From Myxococcales bacterium (GTDB taxonomy: Bacteria > Myxococcota_A > Bradymonadia > UBA7976 > UBA1532), in NCBI GenBank assembly GCA_020633435.1, contig JACKDP010000003.1, positions 434,001 to 498,000 on the forward strand: a stretch of DNA of 64,000 bases. Reading direction: 5' to 3'. The position numbers were made by a program, and so were the translations under genes. Below, in pieces: positions 7,825 through 16,017 of this stretch (the first letter of the stretch is position 1; each line of letters begins with the position of its first letter). The notes beneath the pieces are model-generated. The model was not told where the DNA came from and made no database searches. It was given only the letters and a program-made list of their open reading frames with translations.

Positions 7825-9774
7825 TCAGGCGCGGACCATCAGCTCGGCCACCAGCCGCCCGAACTCCACCGGGTCGGGCAGGGGCGAGCCCTCGGCCAGC
7901 AGGGCCTGGCCGTGCAGCAGGCGGGCGTAGTCCGCAAGCCGCGTATCTTCCCGGTTTTCCTCGAAGATCACCTTGAGCTTCCCCAGCAGCGGGTGGTCGG
8001 GGTTCAGCTCCAGGATGCGCTTCTGCACCGGGCGCTCGGCGTCGGCCTGGGCCTGCGCGAAGAGGCGCTCCAGCCCCGGGCTCATGTCGTTCTCCTCGCC
8101 CACCAGGCAGGCGGCCGAGGTGGTCAGGCGGCTCGACAGGCGGACCTCCTTGACCCAGGCGTCGAGGGTGTCCTGGAGCTGGCCCAGCAGGTCCTTGTGC
8201 TCGGCCGTCTTCTCCTCGCGGGCCTTCTCGGCGGCCTGGCGCTCCTCCTCGGTGCCCAGCTCGACGGTGCCCTTGCCCACCGACTGCAGCTTGTGATCCT
8301 TGAAGCTGGTGATGTGCCCCACCAGGATCTCGTCGACGGGATCGGTGAGGTAGAGCACCTCGTAGCCCTTCGCCTTGAAGGCCTCCAGGTGGGGGGAGCG
8401 CTCCACCGCCGCGCGGGACTCGCCCGTGAGGTAGTAGATGGCCTCCTGGCCCTCCTTCATGCGCTCCACGTAGCCATCCAGGGTGGTCGGCTCCGTCTCG
8501 CTCTGGCTCGAGGCGAACATGAAGAGCGTCTTGAGGCGGTCGCGGAAGTCGGCGTCGGTGGCCCCCTCCTTCAGCACGCGCCCGTAGGTGTCCCAGACCT
8601 TGCGGTAGCGCTCGGCCTCGTCGCTCTGCATCTTCGCGAAGGTGTCGAGGACCTTCTTCACCAGCCGCTTGCGGATGGCCTTCACGTGGCGGTCCTGCTG
8701 GAGGATCTCGCGGGACACGTTCAGGGAGAGGTCGGGGGAGTCCACGACGCCGCGCAGGAAGCGCAGCCAGTCGGGCACCAGATCCTGGCAGTTCTCCATG
8801 ATGAGGACGCGGTTCACGTAGAGCTGCAGGCCGTACTTCTGGTCCCGGTAGAAGAGATCGAAGGGCGCGCGCTCGGGCACGAACAGCAGGGCGCGGTACT
8901 CGAAGGTGCCCTCGGCCTTGAGGGTCATCGTCTCGTAGGGCGCCTCCCAGTCATGGGAGATGTGCTTGTAGAACTCGGCGTACTCCTCGGGGGTGACGTC
9001 GTCGGGGTTGCGCGTCCAGATGGCCTTCATGGAGTTGACCGTCTGCCACTCGACGACGGTCTTCTCCTCGGCGCCCTCGACGGGCTCGCCCTCGTCGTCC
9101 CGCTCGATCTCCGTCCGCTCCTGGCGAAGCTCGATGGGGTACTGCACGAAGTCGCTGTACTTCTTGATGATTCGCCGCAGCGTCCAGGGCTGGGTGAAGT
9201 CGGGCAGGCCGTTCTCGGGGTCGGCGTCGCGCAGCTTCAGCTTGACCGTGGTGCCGGGCGCGTCGCGGTGGCCCTCGGTGAGGGTGAAGGTGCCGTCGCC
9301 GGTGGAGTGCCAGACCCAGGCGGTGTCCTCGCCGGCCCGGCGGGTCACCACCGTCACCGCGTCGGCCACCATGAAGGCCGAGTAGAAGCCCACGCCGAAC
9401 TGGCCGATGAGGCTCTCGGCGTCCGCCCCGCCGGCCTTGCGGGCCTCGGACATGCGCGCGGCGAACTCCTTGGTGCCCGAGCGCGCGATGGTGCCGAGGT
9501 TCTCGATGACCTCGTCGCGGCTCATGCCGATGCCGGTGTCCTCCACGCTCACCGTGCGCGCCTCGGCGTCCGCGTGGACCCGCACCCGCAGCGTCGTGCC
9601 CTCGGGGATGAGGTCGGTCTGGGTGAGGGCCTCGAACCGCAGCTTGTCCACGGCGTCGGAGGCGTTGGAGATGAGCTCCCGGAGGAAGATCTCCTTGTTG
9701 GAGTAGAGCGAGTGGATCATGAGATCGAGGAGCTGACGCGCCTCGGACTTGAAAGCGAAGGTCTCCACGCCCAC
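7825..9774 (-). CDS. htpG: Molecular chaperone HtpG (bacterial Hsp90)
   Basis: 649 residues, close to the usual 620-650. The GHKL ATP-binding site is clear: LRELISNASDA, EDTGIGM and GQFGVGFYSAFMV; middle and C-terminal dimerisation domains follow (TLDGYVERMKEGQEAIYYLTG, LVGEENDMSPGLERL). The start is a GTG at 9774 (product MGVETFAFKSEARQLL), fixed by AAAGGAGG six bases upstream; the open frame continues upstream but into the divergent gene. It helps folding and assembly of client proteins in the cytosol under stress. Confidence 0.97.
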   Translation of the reverse strand: MGVETFAFKSEARQLLDLMIHSLYSNKEIFLRELISNASDAVDKLRFEALTQTDLIPEGTTLRVRVHADAEARTVSVEDTGIGMSRDEVIENLGTIARSGTKEFAARMSEARKAGGADAESLIGQFGVGFYSAFMVADAVTVVTRRAGEDTAWVWHSTGDGTFTLTEGHRDAPGTTVKLKLRDADPENGLPDFTQPWTLRRIIKKYSDFVQYPIELRQERTEIERDDEGEPVEGAEEKTVVEWQTVNSMKAIWTRNPDDVTPEEYAEFYKHISHDWEAPYETMTLKAEGTFEYRALLFVPERAPFDLFYRDQKYGLQLYVNRVLIMENCQDLVPDWLRFLRGVVDSPDLSLNVSREILQQDRHVKAIRKRLVKKVLDTFAKMQSDEAERYRKVWDTYGRVLKEGATDADFRDRLKTLFMFASSQSETEPTTLDGYVERMKEGQEAIYYLTGESRAAVERSPHLEAFKAKGYEVLYLTDPVDEILVGHITSFKDHKLQSVGKGTVELGTEEERQAAEKAREEKTAEHKDLLGQLQDTLDAWVKEVRLSSRLTTSAACLVGEENDMSPGLERLFAQAQADAERPVQKRILELNPDHPLLGKLKVIFEENREDTRLADYARLLHGQALLAEGSPLPDPVEFGRLVAELMVRA

Positions 9775-9827
9775 GGACGGCCTCCTTTCTCGGGGTGATG
9801 GATTGTCGGGACGAAGTCGGCCGGGCA

Positions 9828-9858
9828 CCATGGGCACGACCACCCGGCCGCGCAAGGG
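9828..9858 (-). promoter_or_regulatory. Possible heat-shock (sigma-32-like) promoter for htpG
   Basis: Minus strand: CTTGCGC, 15 bases, CCCATGGT, which resembles the sigma-32 pattern CTTGAA/CCCCAT. It lies about 55 bases before the htpG GTG. The match is partial and chance is possible. Confidence 0.25.
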
Positions 9859-9864
9859 GCGAAG

Positions 9865-10374
9865 ATGATCCAGGCCTTCGAGGGCAGCACGCCCAGCATC
9901 CACGCGACCGCCTATGTGCACCCGGCGGCGGTGGTCATCGGGCAGGTGACGCTGGGGGCGCGGGCGAGCATCTGGCCCTGCGCCACCCTGCGCGGCGACG
10001 AGGGCCGCATCGTCGTGGGCGACGACAGCAACATCCAGGACGGCTCGATGGTGCACATGACCGGCGGCTTCTCCCACACCACCGTGGGGGCCCGCGTCAC
10101 CGTGGGGCACGGGGTCATCCTGCACGGCTGCACCGTCGAGGACGACTGCCTCATCGGCATGGGGGCCATCCTGCTGGACGAGTGCGTCATCGGCCGCGGC
10201 AGCTACATCGGCGCGGGCACGCTCATCCCGGGGGGCAAGGTCATCCCCCCGAATTCATTCGTGTTTGGGAATCCGTACCGGGTCGTGCGGGCGGTGGGGG
10301 AGCGGGAGCGCGGCTGGATCGAGCACGGCTGGAAGCACTACACGGAGCAGGCCGCGAAGTACCGCGACGCCTGA
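9865..10374 (+). CDS. Gamma-class carbonic anhydrase-like (YrdA/CaiE family) protein
   Basis: 169 residues forming a left-handed beta-helix of hexapeptide repeats (VVIGQVTLGARASIW, IVVGDDSNIQDG, VTVGHGVILHGCTVEDD, CLIGMGAIL, GRGSYIGAGTLI). The metal-binding His pattern of the gamma-carbonic anhydrase superfamily is present as His64, His82 and His87. A C-terminal helix (RERGWIEHGWKHYTEQA) completes the usual length. It may bind Zn or Fe and hydrate CO2, but many family members have no proven activity. AAGGGG precedes the ATG. Divergent from htpG, 90 bases apart. Confidence 0.9.
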   Translation: MIQAFEGSTPSIHATAYVHPAAVVIGQVTLGARASIWPCATLRGDEGRIVVGDDSNIQDGSMVHMTGGFSHTTVGARVTVGHGVILHGCTVEDDCLIGMGAILLDECVIGRGSYIGAGTLIPGGKVIPPNSFVFGNPYRVVRAVGERERGWIEHGWKHYTEQAAKYRDA

Positions 10375-10378
10375 CGGC

Positions 10379-11152
10379 TCAGGGGTGGAAGTAGAAGGCC
10401 ACCCCGAGGGTCGCGGCCGCCTGCCACTCCCACTCGCTCTTGAACGTCGCCCCGTTGATCAGGACGGTGGTGCCGTTGCGCTCCACGTCGAAGGACGCGC
10501 GGCTGTTGATGTCGTCCTCGACGGACGGGTTCCACGCCCCCCGCAGCGTCAGCGGGATGCGGACGTCCATGCCCGTCACCGGCAGCACGAACTCGAAGCC
10601 GAACCCGAAGGCCAGGGCCAGGTAGGTGTCCGCCTCGGCCGCCACGGCCACGCCGCCGGGGAAGTCCGTGGAGGCCTCGGCGTCGCCGGGGAACACGAAC
10701 TCGGGGCCGATGACGAAGAACGGCCGCACCGTCTCCACCGGCGCCGCCACCTTCAGCAGCAGGGGCAGGTGCAGGGCGGTCTGCCCGATGTCGAAGTCGA
10801 CGTCGTTGATGCTCCCGGAGCCCACGTCGTTGGAGCCGAAGAGGCCGATCTGCAGGCCCACGATGCCCCGCCACGACACGTCGACGGCGATGCCGCCGCC
10901 GCCGCTGAAGCCGCCGAAGCCCGGGTAGACCACCCGCGCCCGCCCGCTCGGGGGCACGTCGATGACCTTCTTGGACTCGTCGATCTCGGTCAGGAAGCTG
11001 CCGATGGCCATGCCATAGGCGTGGACGCCGATCTCCATCTGGCTGCCCGTCTCGGCGGCAGCGGCCGCCGGGGCCGGCGCCGCGGGCGGGGGGGTCTGGG
11101 CCAGGGCCGGCGTCGCGGCCAGCCCCATCACGAGCAGCGGGATCGTGCGCAT
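10379..11152 (-). CDS. Outer-membrane beta-barrel protein
   Basis: 257 residues. Signal peptide MRTIPLLVMGLAATPALAQ is followed by a Pro/Ala linker (about residues 20-35) and then alternating hydrophobic/aromatic strands with Gly turns (YPGFGGFSGGGGIAVDVSW, VGLQIGLFGS, LALAFGFGFEFVLPV), ending in GVAFYFHP, as expected for a barrel. No specific family recognised. Convergent with the carbonic anhydrase-like gene (4 bases between stops). Confidence 0.7.
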   Translation of the reverse strand: MRTIPLLVMGLAATPALAQTPPPAAPAPAAAAAETGSQMEIGVHAYGMAIGSFLTEIDESKKVIDVPPSGRARVVYPGFGGFSGGGGIAVDVSWRGIVGLQIGLFGSNDVGSGSINDVDFDIGQTALHLPLLLKVAAPVETVRPFFVIGPEFVFPGDAEASTDFPGGVAVAAEADTYLALAFGFGFEFVLPVTGMDVRIPLTLRGAWNPSVEDDINSRASFDVERNGTTVLINGATFKSEWEWQAAATLGVAFYFHP

Positions 11153-11227
11153 CGGTCTCTACCTCGGCTGGATCCGCGACTGGATAGCACGGCCTGTAGA
11201 GTTTTCACCACACCGAACCGCGCGGCT

Positions 11228-12388
11228 TCAGGCGGCGGCGAGGGCGCGCTCCAGATCGGCGAGGAGATCGTCGACGTGCTCGATGCCGACGCTGATGCGG
11301 ATGAGGCCGTCGTCGATGCCGAGGGCCTGGCGGGTGGCGGCGGGCAGGCTGGCGTGCGTCATGATGGCCGGGTGCTCGATGAGCGACTCCACCCCGCCCA
11401 GGCTCTCGGCCAGCGTGAAGATGCGGCAGGTGGAGAGCAGGCGCGAGGCCGCCTCCAGGCCGCCCTTCACGACGAAGCTGATCATGCCGCCGAAGCCCCG
11501 CATCTGCTGGCGCGCGATGGCGTGCTGCGGGTGGCTCTCCAGCCCTGGCCAGATGGTCTTCTCCACCTTGGGGTGGCGGGCGAGCCACTCGGCGACGACC
11601 CGGGCGTTGGCCTCGTGCTCCCGCATGCGGATGGCGAGCGTCTTGGTGCCGCGCATCACCAGGAAGCAGTCCATGGGGCCCGGCACGCCGCCCGTGGACT
11701 TGTTGATGAAGCGGATCTTCTCGGCGATGGCGTCATCGCTGGTCAGCACCGCGCCCATCACCACGTCGCTGTGGCCGCCCAGGTACTTGGTGCAGGAGTG
11801 GACCACCACGTCGGCGCCCAGCTCGAAGGGGCTCTGCAGGTAGGGCGAGGCGAACGTGTTGTCGACGATCACCTTCAGGCCCCGGTCCTTCGCCCGCGCC
11901 GCGATGGCGGCGATGTCGACGATCTTCAGGAGGGGGTTGGTGGGCGTCTCGATCCAGATGGCGCGCGTCTCGGGGCGCACCTTCTCGAGCCAGGCGTCGG
12001 GATCCGTCAGGTCGGTGAAGGTGTAGCGCCGGTCGGCCAGCGCGAAGACCTGCTCGAACATGCGCCAGGTGCCGCCATAGACGTCGTCGCAGACGACCAT
12101 GTGGCTGCCGGGGCCGGCCCAGTGGGCCAGGGCGGCGGTGGCGGCGCAGCCGCTCGCGAAGCAGACGCCGTGCTTCGCGCCCTCGAGGGCCGCCAGGTTC
12201 TGCTCCAGGGCGAACCGCGTCGGGTTGTTGACGCGGCTGTAGTCGTAGCCCTGGTGCACCCCCGGCGCGGACTGGGCGTAGGTGCTGGTGAAGTACACCG
12301 GCGTGCAGACGGCCCCGTTGGACGGATCCGGCGGCTGCCCGGCGTGGATGGCGCGCGTCTCGAAGCGCTGGCCCTGCTCGTCGCTCAT
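11228..12388 (-). CDS. Cystathionine gamma-lyase/gamma-synthase (PLP, Cys/Met metabolism)
   Basis: 386 residues of the Cys/Met-metabolism PLP family. Visible are the tetramer/cofactor segment YDYSRVNNPTR, FASGCAAT, the DDVYGGTWRMF loop, TPTNPLLKI, VDNTFASPY and the PLP lysine Lys201 in SCTKYLGGHSD; the conserved end is LIRISVGIEH. Because the gene overlaps the stop of a cystathionine beta-synthase by four bases (ATGA), the likely role is cystathionine gamma-lyase (reverse transsulfuration, cystathionine to cysteine, 2-oxobutyrate and ammonia). Gamma-synthase activity cannot be excluded from sequence alone. Confidence 0.93.
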   Translation of the reverse strand: MSDEQGQRFETRAIHAGQPPDPSNGAVCTPVYFTSTYAQSAPGVHQGYDYSRVNNPTRFALEQNLAALEGAKHGVCFASGCAATAALAHWAGPGSHMVVCDDVYGGTWRMFEQVFALADRRYTFTDLTDPDAWLEKVRPETRAIWIETPTNPLLKIVDIAAIAARAKDRGLKVIVDNTFASPYLQSPFELGADVVVHSCTKYLGGHSDVVMGAVLTSDDAIAEKIRFINKSTGGVPGPMDCFLVMRGTKTLAIRMREHEANARVVAEWLARHPKVEKTIWPGLESHPQHAIARQQMRGFGGMISFVVKGGLEAASRLLSTCRIFTLAESLGGVESLIEHPAIMTHASLPAATRQALGIDDGLIRISVGIEHVDDLLADLERALAAA

Positions 12389-13779
12389 GCGGGGCCTCCG
12401 GCGGTGCGGCGGCGGTGGGCCAGGTAGTCGATGACGTCGATCTTGGTGATCAGGCCGCGGACCTCGCCGCGCTCCCAGACCACGATGACCTTGCCCTGGT
12501 TGAAGATGTGGTTGAACAGACCCACGGGCGCGTCGGGATCGGCCACCTCGTAGGCGTTGGTGGCCACGTCGGCGACGGCCGCCTCCAGCCCCGCGTCCCC
12601 GTCCCGGAACAGCTTGTCCAGGAGCGTGGATTCATTGACGATTCCGGCGAGCTGCGCCCCATCGAGCACCGGCACCTGGCTGATGCCGTTCTCCTTCATG
12701 AGGGCGATGACGTCGCGCACCCGGGCGCTGCACTGCACCGTCCAGACCTGCGGCGACTTGTTCGTCAGCATGTCCCGGATGGAGCCGAGGCCCTCCTCGG
12801 GATCGAGCAGGCCGTTCTCGCGCAGCCAGTCGTCGTCGTAGACCTTGTTGAGGTAGCGCACGCCCGAGTCGGGCAGCAGCACCACGATGTTGGCCGGCCG
12901 ATCGATCTCCTCGGCGTAGCGGATGGCCGCCCGGACGGCCGCCCCGCAGCTCCCGCCGCCGAAGATGCCCTCCATGCGGGCCAGCGCGCGGGCGGCGTCG
13001 AAGCACTCCTTGTCGCCGAGCTGGTAGACCCGGTCGACGATGGCCAGGTCGATGGTGCTCGGGAAGAAGTCCTCGCCGATGCCCTCGAGCAGGTAGGTGC
13101 GCGGCTCGATGACCGTGCCCGACTTCCAGAAGTCGTAGTAGACCGAGCCCTGGATGTCCGCGCCGATGAGCTGGATCGAGGGCTTCTGCTCCTTGAGGTA
13201 GTTGCCCGTGCCGGTGATGGTGCCGCCGGTGCCCAGGCCCGCCACGAAGGCGTCGATCTCGCCGCCCGTCTGCCGCCAGATCTCGGGGCCCGTGGACAGG
13301 TAGTGCGCCTCGGGGTTCGCCGGGTTGTGGTACTGGTTGGCGTAGTAGGAGTTGGGCGTCTCCCGCGCGATGCGCTTCGCCACCTGGTAGTAGCTGCGCG
13401 GATCCTCGGGCTCGACGGCGGTGGGGGTGATGACGACCTTGGCGCCGATGGCGCGCAGGGCCTTCACCTTCTCCATCGACTGCTTGTCGGGCATCACGAA
13501 GACGCACTTGTAGCCGCGCGAGGCCGCGACGATGGCGAGGCCCATGCCCGTGTTGCCCGAGGTGGCCTCGACGATGGTGCCGCCCGGCCGCAGCAGCCCC
13601 GCCCGCTCCGCCTCGTTGATGATATGCAAGGCGATGCGGTCCTTCACGGAGCCGCCCGGGTTCATGAACCCCAGCTTGCAGTAGATGTCGGCCTTCAGGC
13701 CGGCTGCGAGACGGTTCAACCGCACGATGGGCGTGTTGCCGATGGCCCCGCTGATGTCCGCGACTGCACCCTTCATCAT
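12385..13779 (-). CDS. Cystathionine beta-synthase with C-terminal CBS pair
   Basis: 464 residues. Residues 1-320 are a PLP fold-II domain: IGNTPIVRLNRL, PLP lysine Lys46 in NPGGSVKDR, VEATSGNTGMGLA (phosphate-binding and substrate loop), GLGTGGTITGTG and GGGSCGAAVRAA. Residues about 340-460 hold two CBS motifs (SARVRDVIALMKENGISQVPV and GLITKIDVIDYL), as in eukaryotic-type cystathionine beta-synthase that joins serine and homocysteine. The next gene overlaps it by four bases. Two adjacent Met codons (13779/13776) are possible starts. No SAM riboswitch is visible in the 126-base divergent upstream region. Confidence 0.93.
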   Translation of the reverse strand: MMKGAVADISGAIGNTPIVRLNRLAAGLKADIYCKLGFMNPGGSVKDRIALHIINEAERAGLLRPGGTIVEATSGNTGMGLAIVAASRGYKCVFVMPDKQSMEKVKALRAIGAKVVITPTAVEPEDPRSYYQVAKRIARETPNSYYANQYHNPANPEAHYLSTGPEIWRQTGGEIDAFVAGLGTGGTITGTGNYLKEQKPSIQLIGADIQGSVYYDFWKSGTVIEPRTYLLEGIGEDFFPSTIDLAIVDRVYQLGDKECFDAARALARMEGIFGGGSCGAAVRAAIRYAEEIDRPANIVVLLPDSGVRYLNKVYDDDWLRENGLLDPEEGLGSIRDMLTNKSPQVWTVQCSARVRDVIALMKENGISQVPVLDGAQLAGIVNESTLLDKLFRDGDAGLEAAVADVATNAYEVADPDAPVGLFNHIFNQGKVIVVWERGEVRGLITKIDVIDYLAHRRRTAGGPA

Positions 13780-13828
13780 GGCGCGATCCTCCCGTGCCGC
13801 CGGGCGTCATCATCCGCGGGGCGTTTTT

Positions 13829-13857
13829 TTGCGCAAGGTGCGTTTGTGTCCTACATG
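13829..13857 (+). promoter_or_regulatory. Weak sigma-70-type promoter candidate
   Basis: TTGCGC, 17 bases, TACATG, ending 48 bases before the ATG at 13906. It lies in the divergent region between the cystathionine beta-synthase gene and the small unknown gene. Match is partial. Confidence 0.25.
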
Positions 13858-13905
13858 TCCAGGCACAGCGCAACGGGCACGAGCCCGGAGATGGGAGGGC
13901 CCCTC

Positions 13906-14250
13906 ATGGAGCAGCGGGATCCGATGTCGTACCTGGGCCGCGAGCGGCGGCGCCACCGGCTCTTCGTCACCCAGAACACCGAGTACCACCTGCGCGACCG
14001 CCTCTGCGTCGGCGTGCGGGATCTGTGGAGCGGCCGCTGGCGCCCCGAGCACCCGGCGGTGGGTCGGCGCCTCTTCGGGGCGGTCCGCTCGGGCGACGCG
14101 GGCCTCGAGCCCCTCGCGAGCCCCGAGGTGGACAGCCTCTTGTGGTTCGAGAACGGCGACAACGACATCCTGACCAGTCGCTTGACGGTCATCACGCGGC
14201 CGCCGCGCCGCTGCCTGGCGCGCTACCTGCCCGAGTCGGCGGTCGCCTGA
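13906..14250 (+). CDS. Small hypothetical protein (114 residues)
   Basis: The ATG at 13906 has GGGAGGG seven bases upstream. The product is Arg-rich and basic (MSYLGRERRRHRLFVTQN early), with a WSGRWRPEHPAVGRRLFG segment and a hydrophobic C-terminal strand LTSRLTVITRP. No signal peptide, membrane helix or known motif is visible. Composition and codon use look like a real cytosolic gene, and the complementary strand here carries no better frame. A long apparent N-terminal extension reading from 12415 is antisense to the cystathionine beta-synthase gene and is not credible. Confidence 0.6.
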   Translation: MEQRDPMSYLGRERRRHRLFVTQNTEYHLRDRLCVGVRDLWSGRWRPEHPAVGRRLFGAVRSGDAGLEPLASPEVDSLLWFENGDNDILTSRLTVITRPPRRCLARYLPESAVA

Positions 14251-14515
14251 TCGCCAAAGGGCTGATACACAAGGGTTTTTTACAGGCCGCTGAATGGCAT
14301 TCCGTGGGCCTCGTCGGCCCGCCGTCGCCTGATGCGGCGCCTGATAACATGATCCCGAAGGTGTGATCTCCAGGCTTCTCGCACCGCCGATTGCAGGTTC
14401 CTTTGACTCAAGGGGCTGGCATCGGTTTAGATGCAGCGCTTTCGCGGCCGGGCAACCGTGCCGGGACCGGCGTCCGTGCCGGGAGAGGACACTCTGAGGG
14501 GAGGAGTACCGAGGA
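14251..14515. other. Intergenic region before the tandem lipoproteins
   Basis: 265 bases without a credible gene. It contains TTTTTT after the preceding stop (14274-14281) without a strong stem, and a promoter candidate at 14403-14431: TTGACT, 17 bases, TTTAGA. The last 20 bases hold a GGGGAGGAG ribosome binding site for the gene at 14516. Confidence 0.4.
14403..14431 (+). promoter_or_regulatory. Sigma-70-type promoter candidate for the first tandem lipoprotein
   Basis: TTGACT (5/6), 17-base spacer, TTTAGA (3/6), followed by an 84-base leader to the ATG at 14516. Confidence 0.35.
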
Positions 14516-15172
14516 ATGAACGAGCTCAAGAAGCTTCTGATCGCGGGCCTTGGCCTGGTGGTGACCGTGGGCCTCGTCGGCTGTGACGTCGAGACTGAGT
14601 GCGACGAGGCGGGCGTCTGCGCCGACGGCGGCGCTGGCGGCGCTGGCGGCGGTGCCGGTGGCCAGGGCGGCCAGGGTGGCCAGGGCGGCGCGGGTGGCGG
14701 TGGCGCCACCTACGACTGGGTCCTCGTCATCGACGACTCGGCCGAGGAGAACATGGCCGGCACCCCCGGCGTGGACATCTGCGGCATCTCGGCCAACTGC
14801 GGCGGCAACGTCGCGTCGGTCGCTGCCCTCCTGACCCCCGGCGACGGCGAGCTCTGCGACAGCGTGCGCGAGGGCTGCTCCGCGGTCCGCACCGATCCCA
14901 ACGCCGCGCGCGACGACGGGTCGGCCTGTGAGGGTGGCTCCACCCCCTCGGACTACGTGTCCCTGGGGATCGGCGGCACCCTGTCCGTGCAGTTCGCTCA
15001 GGGCCTCTCCGGCTGCACCGTCGAGGTGGTCGAGCTGGTGGGCAACGACTCCGAGGGCTACGACGTGTACGTCTGCGACTCGGGTGATCCGGCCGCGGCG
15101 AGCTGCGCCAACAACGACCAGCCCCTGCAGACCGCTGCCGAGGGTGGCTCGGTGACCGTCAACGTGCCCTGA
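14516..15172 (+). CDS. Lipoprotein with Gly-rich linker, first of a tandem paralogous pair
   Basis: 218 residues. Lipoprotein signal ends in L-V-G-C (Cys23). Residues 38-63 are a Gly/Ala/Gln linker of G-G-x repeats, and the rest is a compact domain opening with YDWVLVIDDSAEENMAGTPG and containing six or more Cys (ICGISANCGG, ELCDSVREGCSAV, GSACEGG, LSGCTVEVVEL, VYVCDSG, ASCANNDQP). The domain family was not recognised; Cys pairing and export suggest an outer-membrane or surface protein. GGGGAGGAG precedes the ATG. The following gene is a close paralogue, and an intrinsic terminator separates them. Confidence 0.8.
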   Translation: MNELKKLLIAGLGLVVTVGLVGCDVETECDEAGVCADGGAGGAGGGAGGQGGQGGQGGAGGGGATYDWVLVIDDSAEENMAGTPGVDICGISANCGGNVASVAALLTPGDGELCDSVREGCSAVRTDPNAARDDGSACEGGSTPSDYVSLGIGGTLSVQFAQGLSGCTVEVVELVGNDSEGYDVYVCDSGDPAAASCANNDQPLQTAAEGGSVTVNVP

Positions 15173-15193
15173 GGCGCGCTGACGATCCGGTAG

Positions 15194-15219
15194 AAGGGGG
15201 CGCCACGGCGCCCCCTTTT
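15194..15219 (+). terminator. Rho-independent terminator
   Basis: Perfect stem GGGGGCGCC/GGCGCCCCC (15196-15204 with 15207-15215), extended by two A-T pairs, followed by TTTT. It lies 22 bases after the stop of the first tandem lipoprotein gene. Confidence 0.9.
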
Positions 15220-15270
15220 CCATTTGTGGGGGGACGAAAATCCCCAGTGACTTCAAGGGAGAGAGACAAC

Positions 15271-15900
15271 ATGAGCACGATCGAGCGGATTCTGGCGGCG
15301 GCCCTCTGCGTGAGCGTCCTGGGCCTGGCGACCGGCTGTGACACCGATGAGGACGGCGCCGACGGCGGCATGGCCGGCGGCGACATGAACGTCGGCGCCG
15401 ACATGGGCGCCGACATGGCGGTCGAGGCTCCGGCGATGGACTGGGTCCTCATCATCGACGACTCCGTGGCCGAGAACATGGCCGGCACCCCCGGCGCCGA
15501 CATCTGCGGCATGACGGTCACCTGTGACGGCGCTGGCGTCGACGCCGTGGCGGCCCTGCTGACCCCCGGTGACGGCGAGCTCTGCGACACCGTGCGCGAC
15601 GGCTGCTCCGCGGTCCGCACCGATCCCAACGCCGCGCGCGACGACGGGTCGGCCTGCGAGGGTGGCTCCAACCCCTCCGACTACGTGTCCCTGGGGATCG
15701 GCGGCCTGCTGTCCGTGCAGTTCGCCCAGGCCCTCCCCGGCTGCGATCTCGAGGTCGTCGAGCTGGTGGGCAACGACGCCGAGGCCTACGACGTGTACGT
15801 CTGCGACGCCGCCGACGCCGCCACGGCCACCTGCGCCAACAACGACCAGCCCATCGCCACCGCGGGCGAGGGCGGCACCGTCAACGTCACCGTGCCCTGA
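15271..15900 (+). CDS. Lipoprotein, second of a tandem paralogous pair
   Basis: 209 residues. The signal ends in L-A-T-G-C (Cys23), followed by an Asp/Met/Gly linker (G-A-D-M-G-A-D-M type) instead of the Gly-rich linker of its neighbour. The C-terminal domain is nearly the same as in the preceding gene, including the start (MDWVLIIDDSVAENMAGTPG) and all Cys positions. Long stretches are almost identical at DNA level, for example from about 15600 to 15730 against 14872 to 15002, which points to recent duplication or gene conversion. The ATG at 15271 has AAGGGAGAGA upstream. A terminator follows. Confidence 0.8.
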   Translation: MSTIERILAAALCVSVLGLATGCDTDEDGADGGMAGGDMNVGADMGADMAVEAPAMDWVLIIDDSVAENMAGTPGADICGMTVTCDGAGVDAVAALLTPGDGELCDTVRDGCSAVRTDPNAARDDGSACEGGSNPSDYVSLGIGGLLSVQFAQALPGCDLEVVELVGNDAEAYDVYVCDAADAATATCANNDQPIATAGEGGTVNVTVP

Positions 15901-15921
15901 GCACCGTGCCCTGACGGCGAG

Positions 15922-15950
15922 ACGGGGACCTGCGGGTCCCCGTTTCTTTT
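15922..15950 (+). terminator. Rho-independent terminator
   Basis: Stem ACGGGGACC/GGTCCCCGT with loop TGCG, followed by TTCTTTT, 21 bases after the stop of the second tandem lipoprotein. Confidence 0.9.
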
Positions 15951-15980
15951 CGGACGCAGGCCCGCCGATGCGGTCGGGCT

Positions 15981-16009
15981 TTGACGGCCGCCCGGGGATC
16001 GGCTTTCAT
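15981..16009 (+). promoter_or_regulatory. Sigma-70-type promoter, leaderless start of the 16018 gene
   Basis: TTGACG (5/6), 17 bases, TTTCAT (4/6), then 8 bases to the ATG at 16018. No Shine-Dalgarno sequence is present before this ATG. Confidence 0.5.
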
Positions 16010-16017
16010 GGCCGACG

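Noticed and set aside
13780..13905. SAM riboswitch before the transsulfuration operon
   Set aside because: No S-box-type conserved core was found in the 126-base divergent region.
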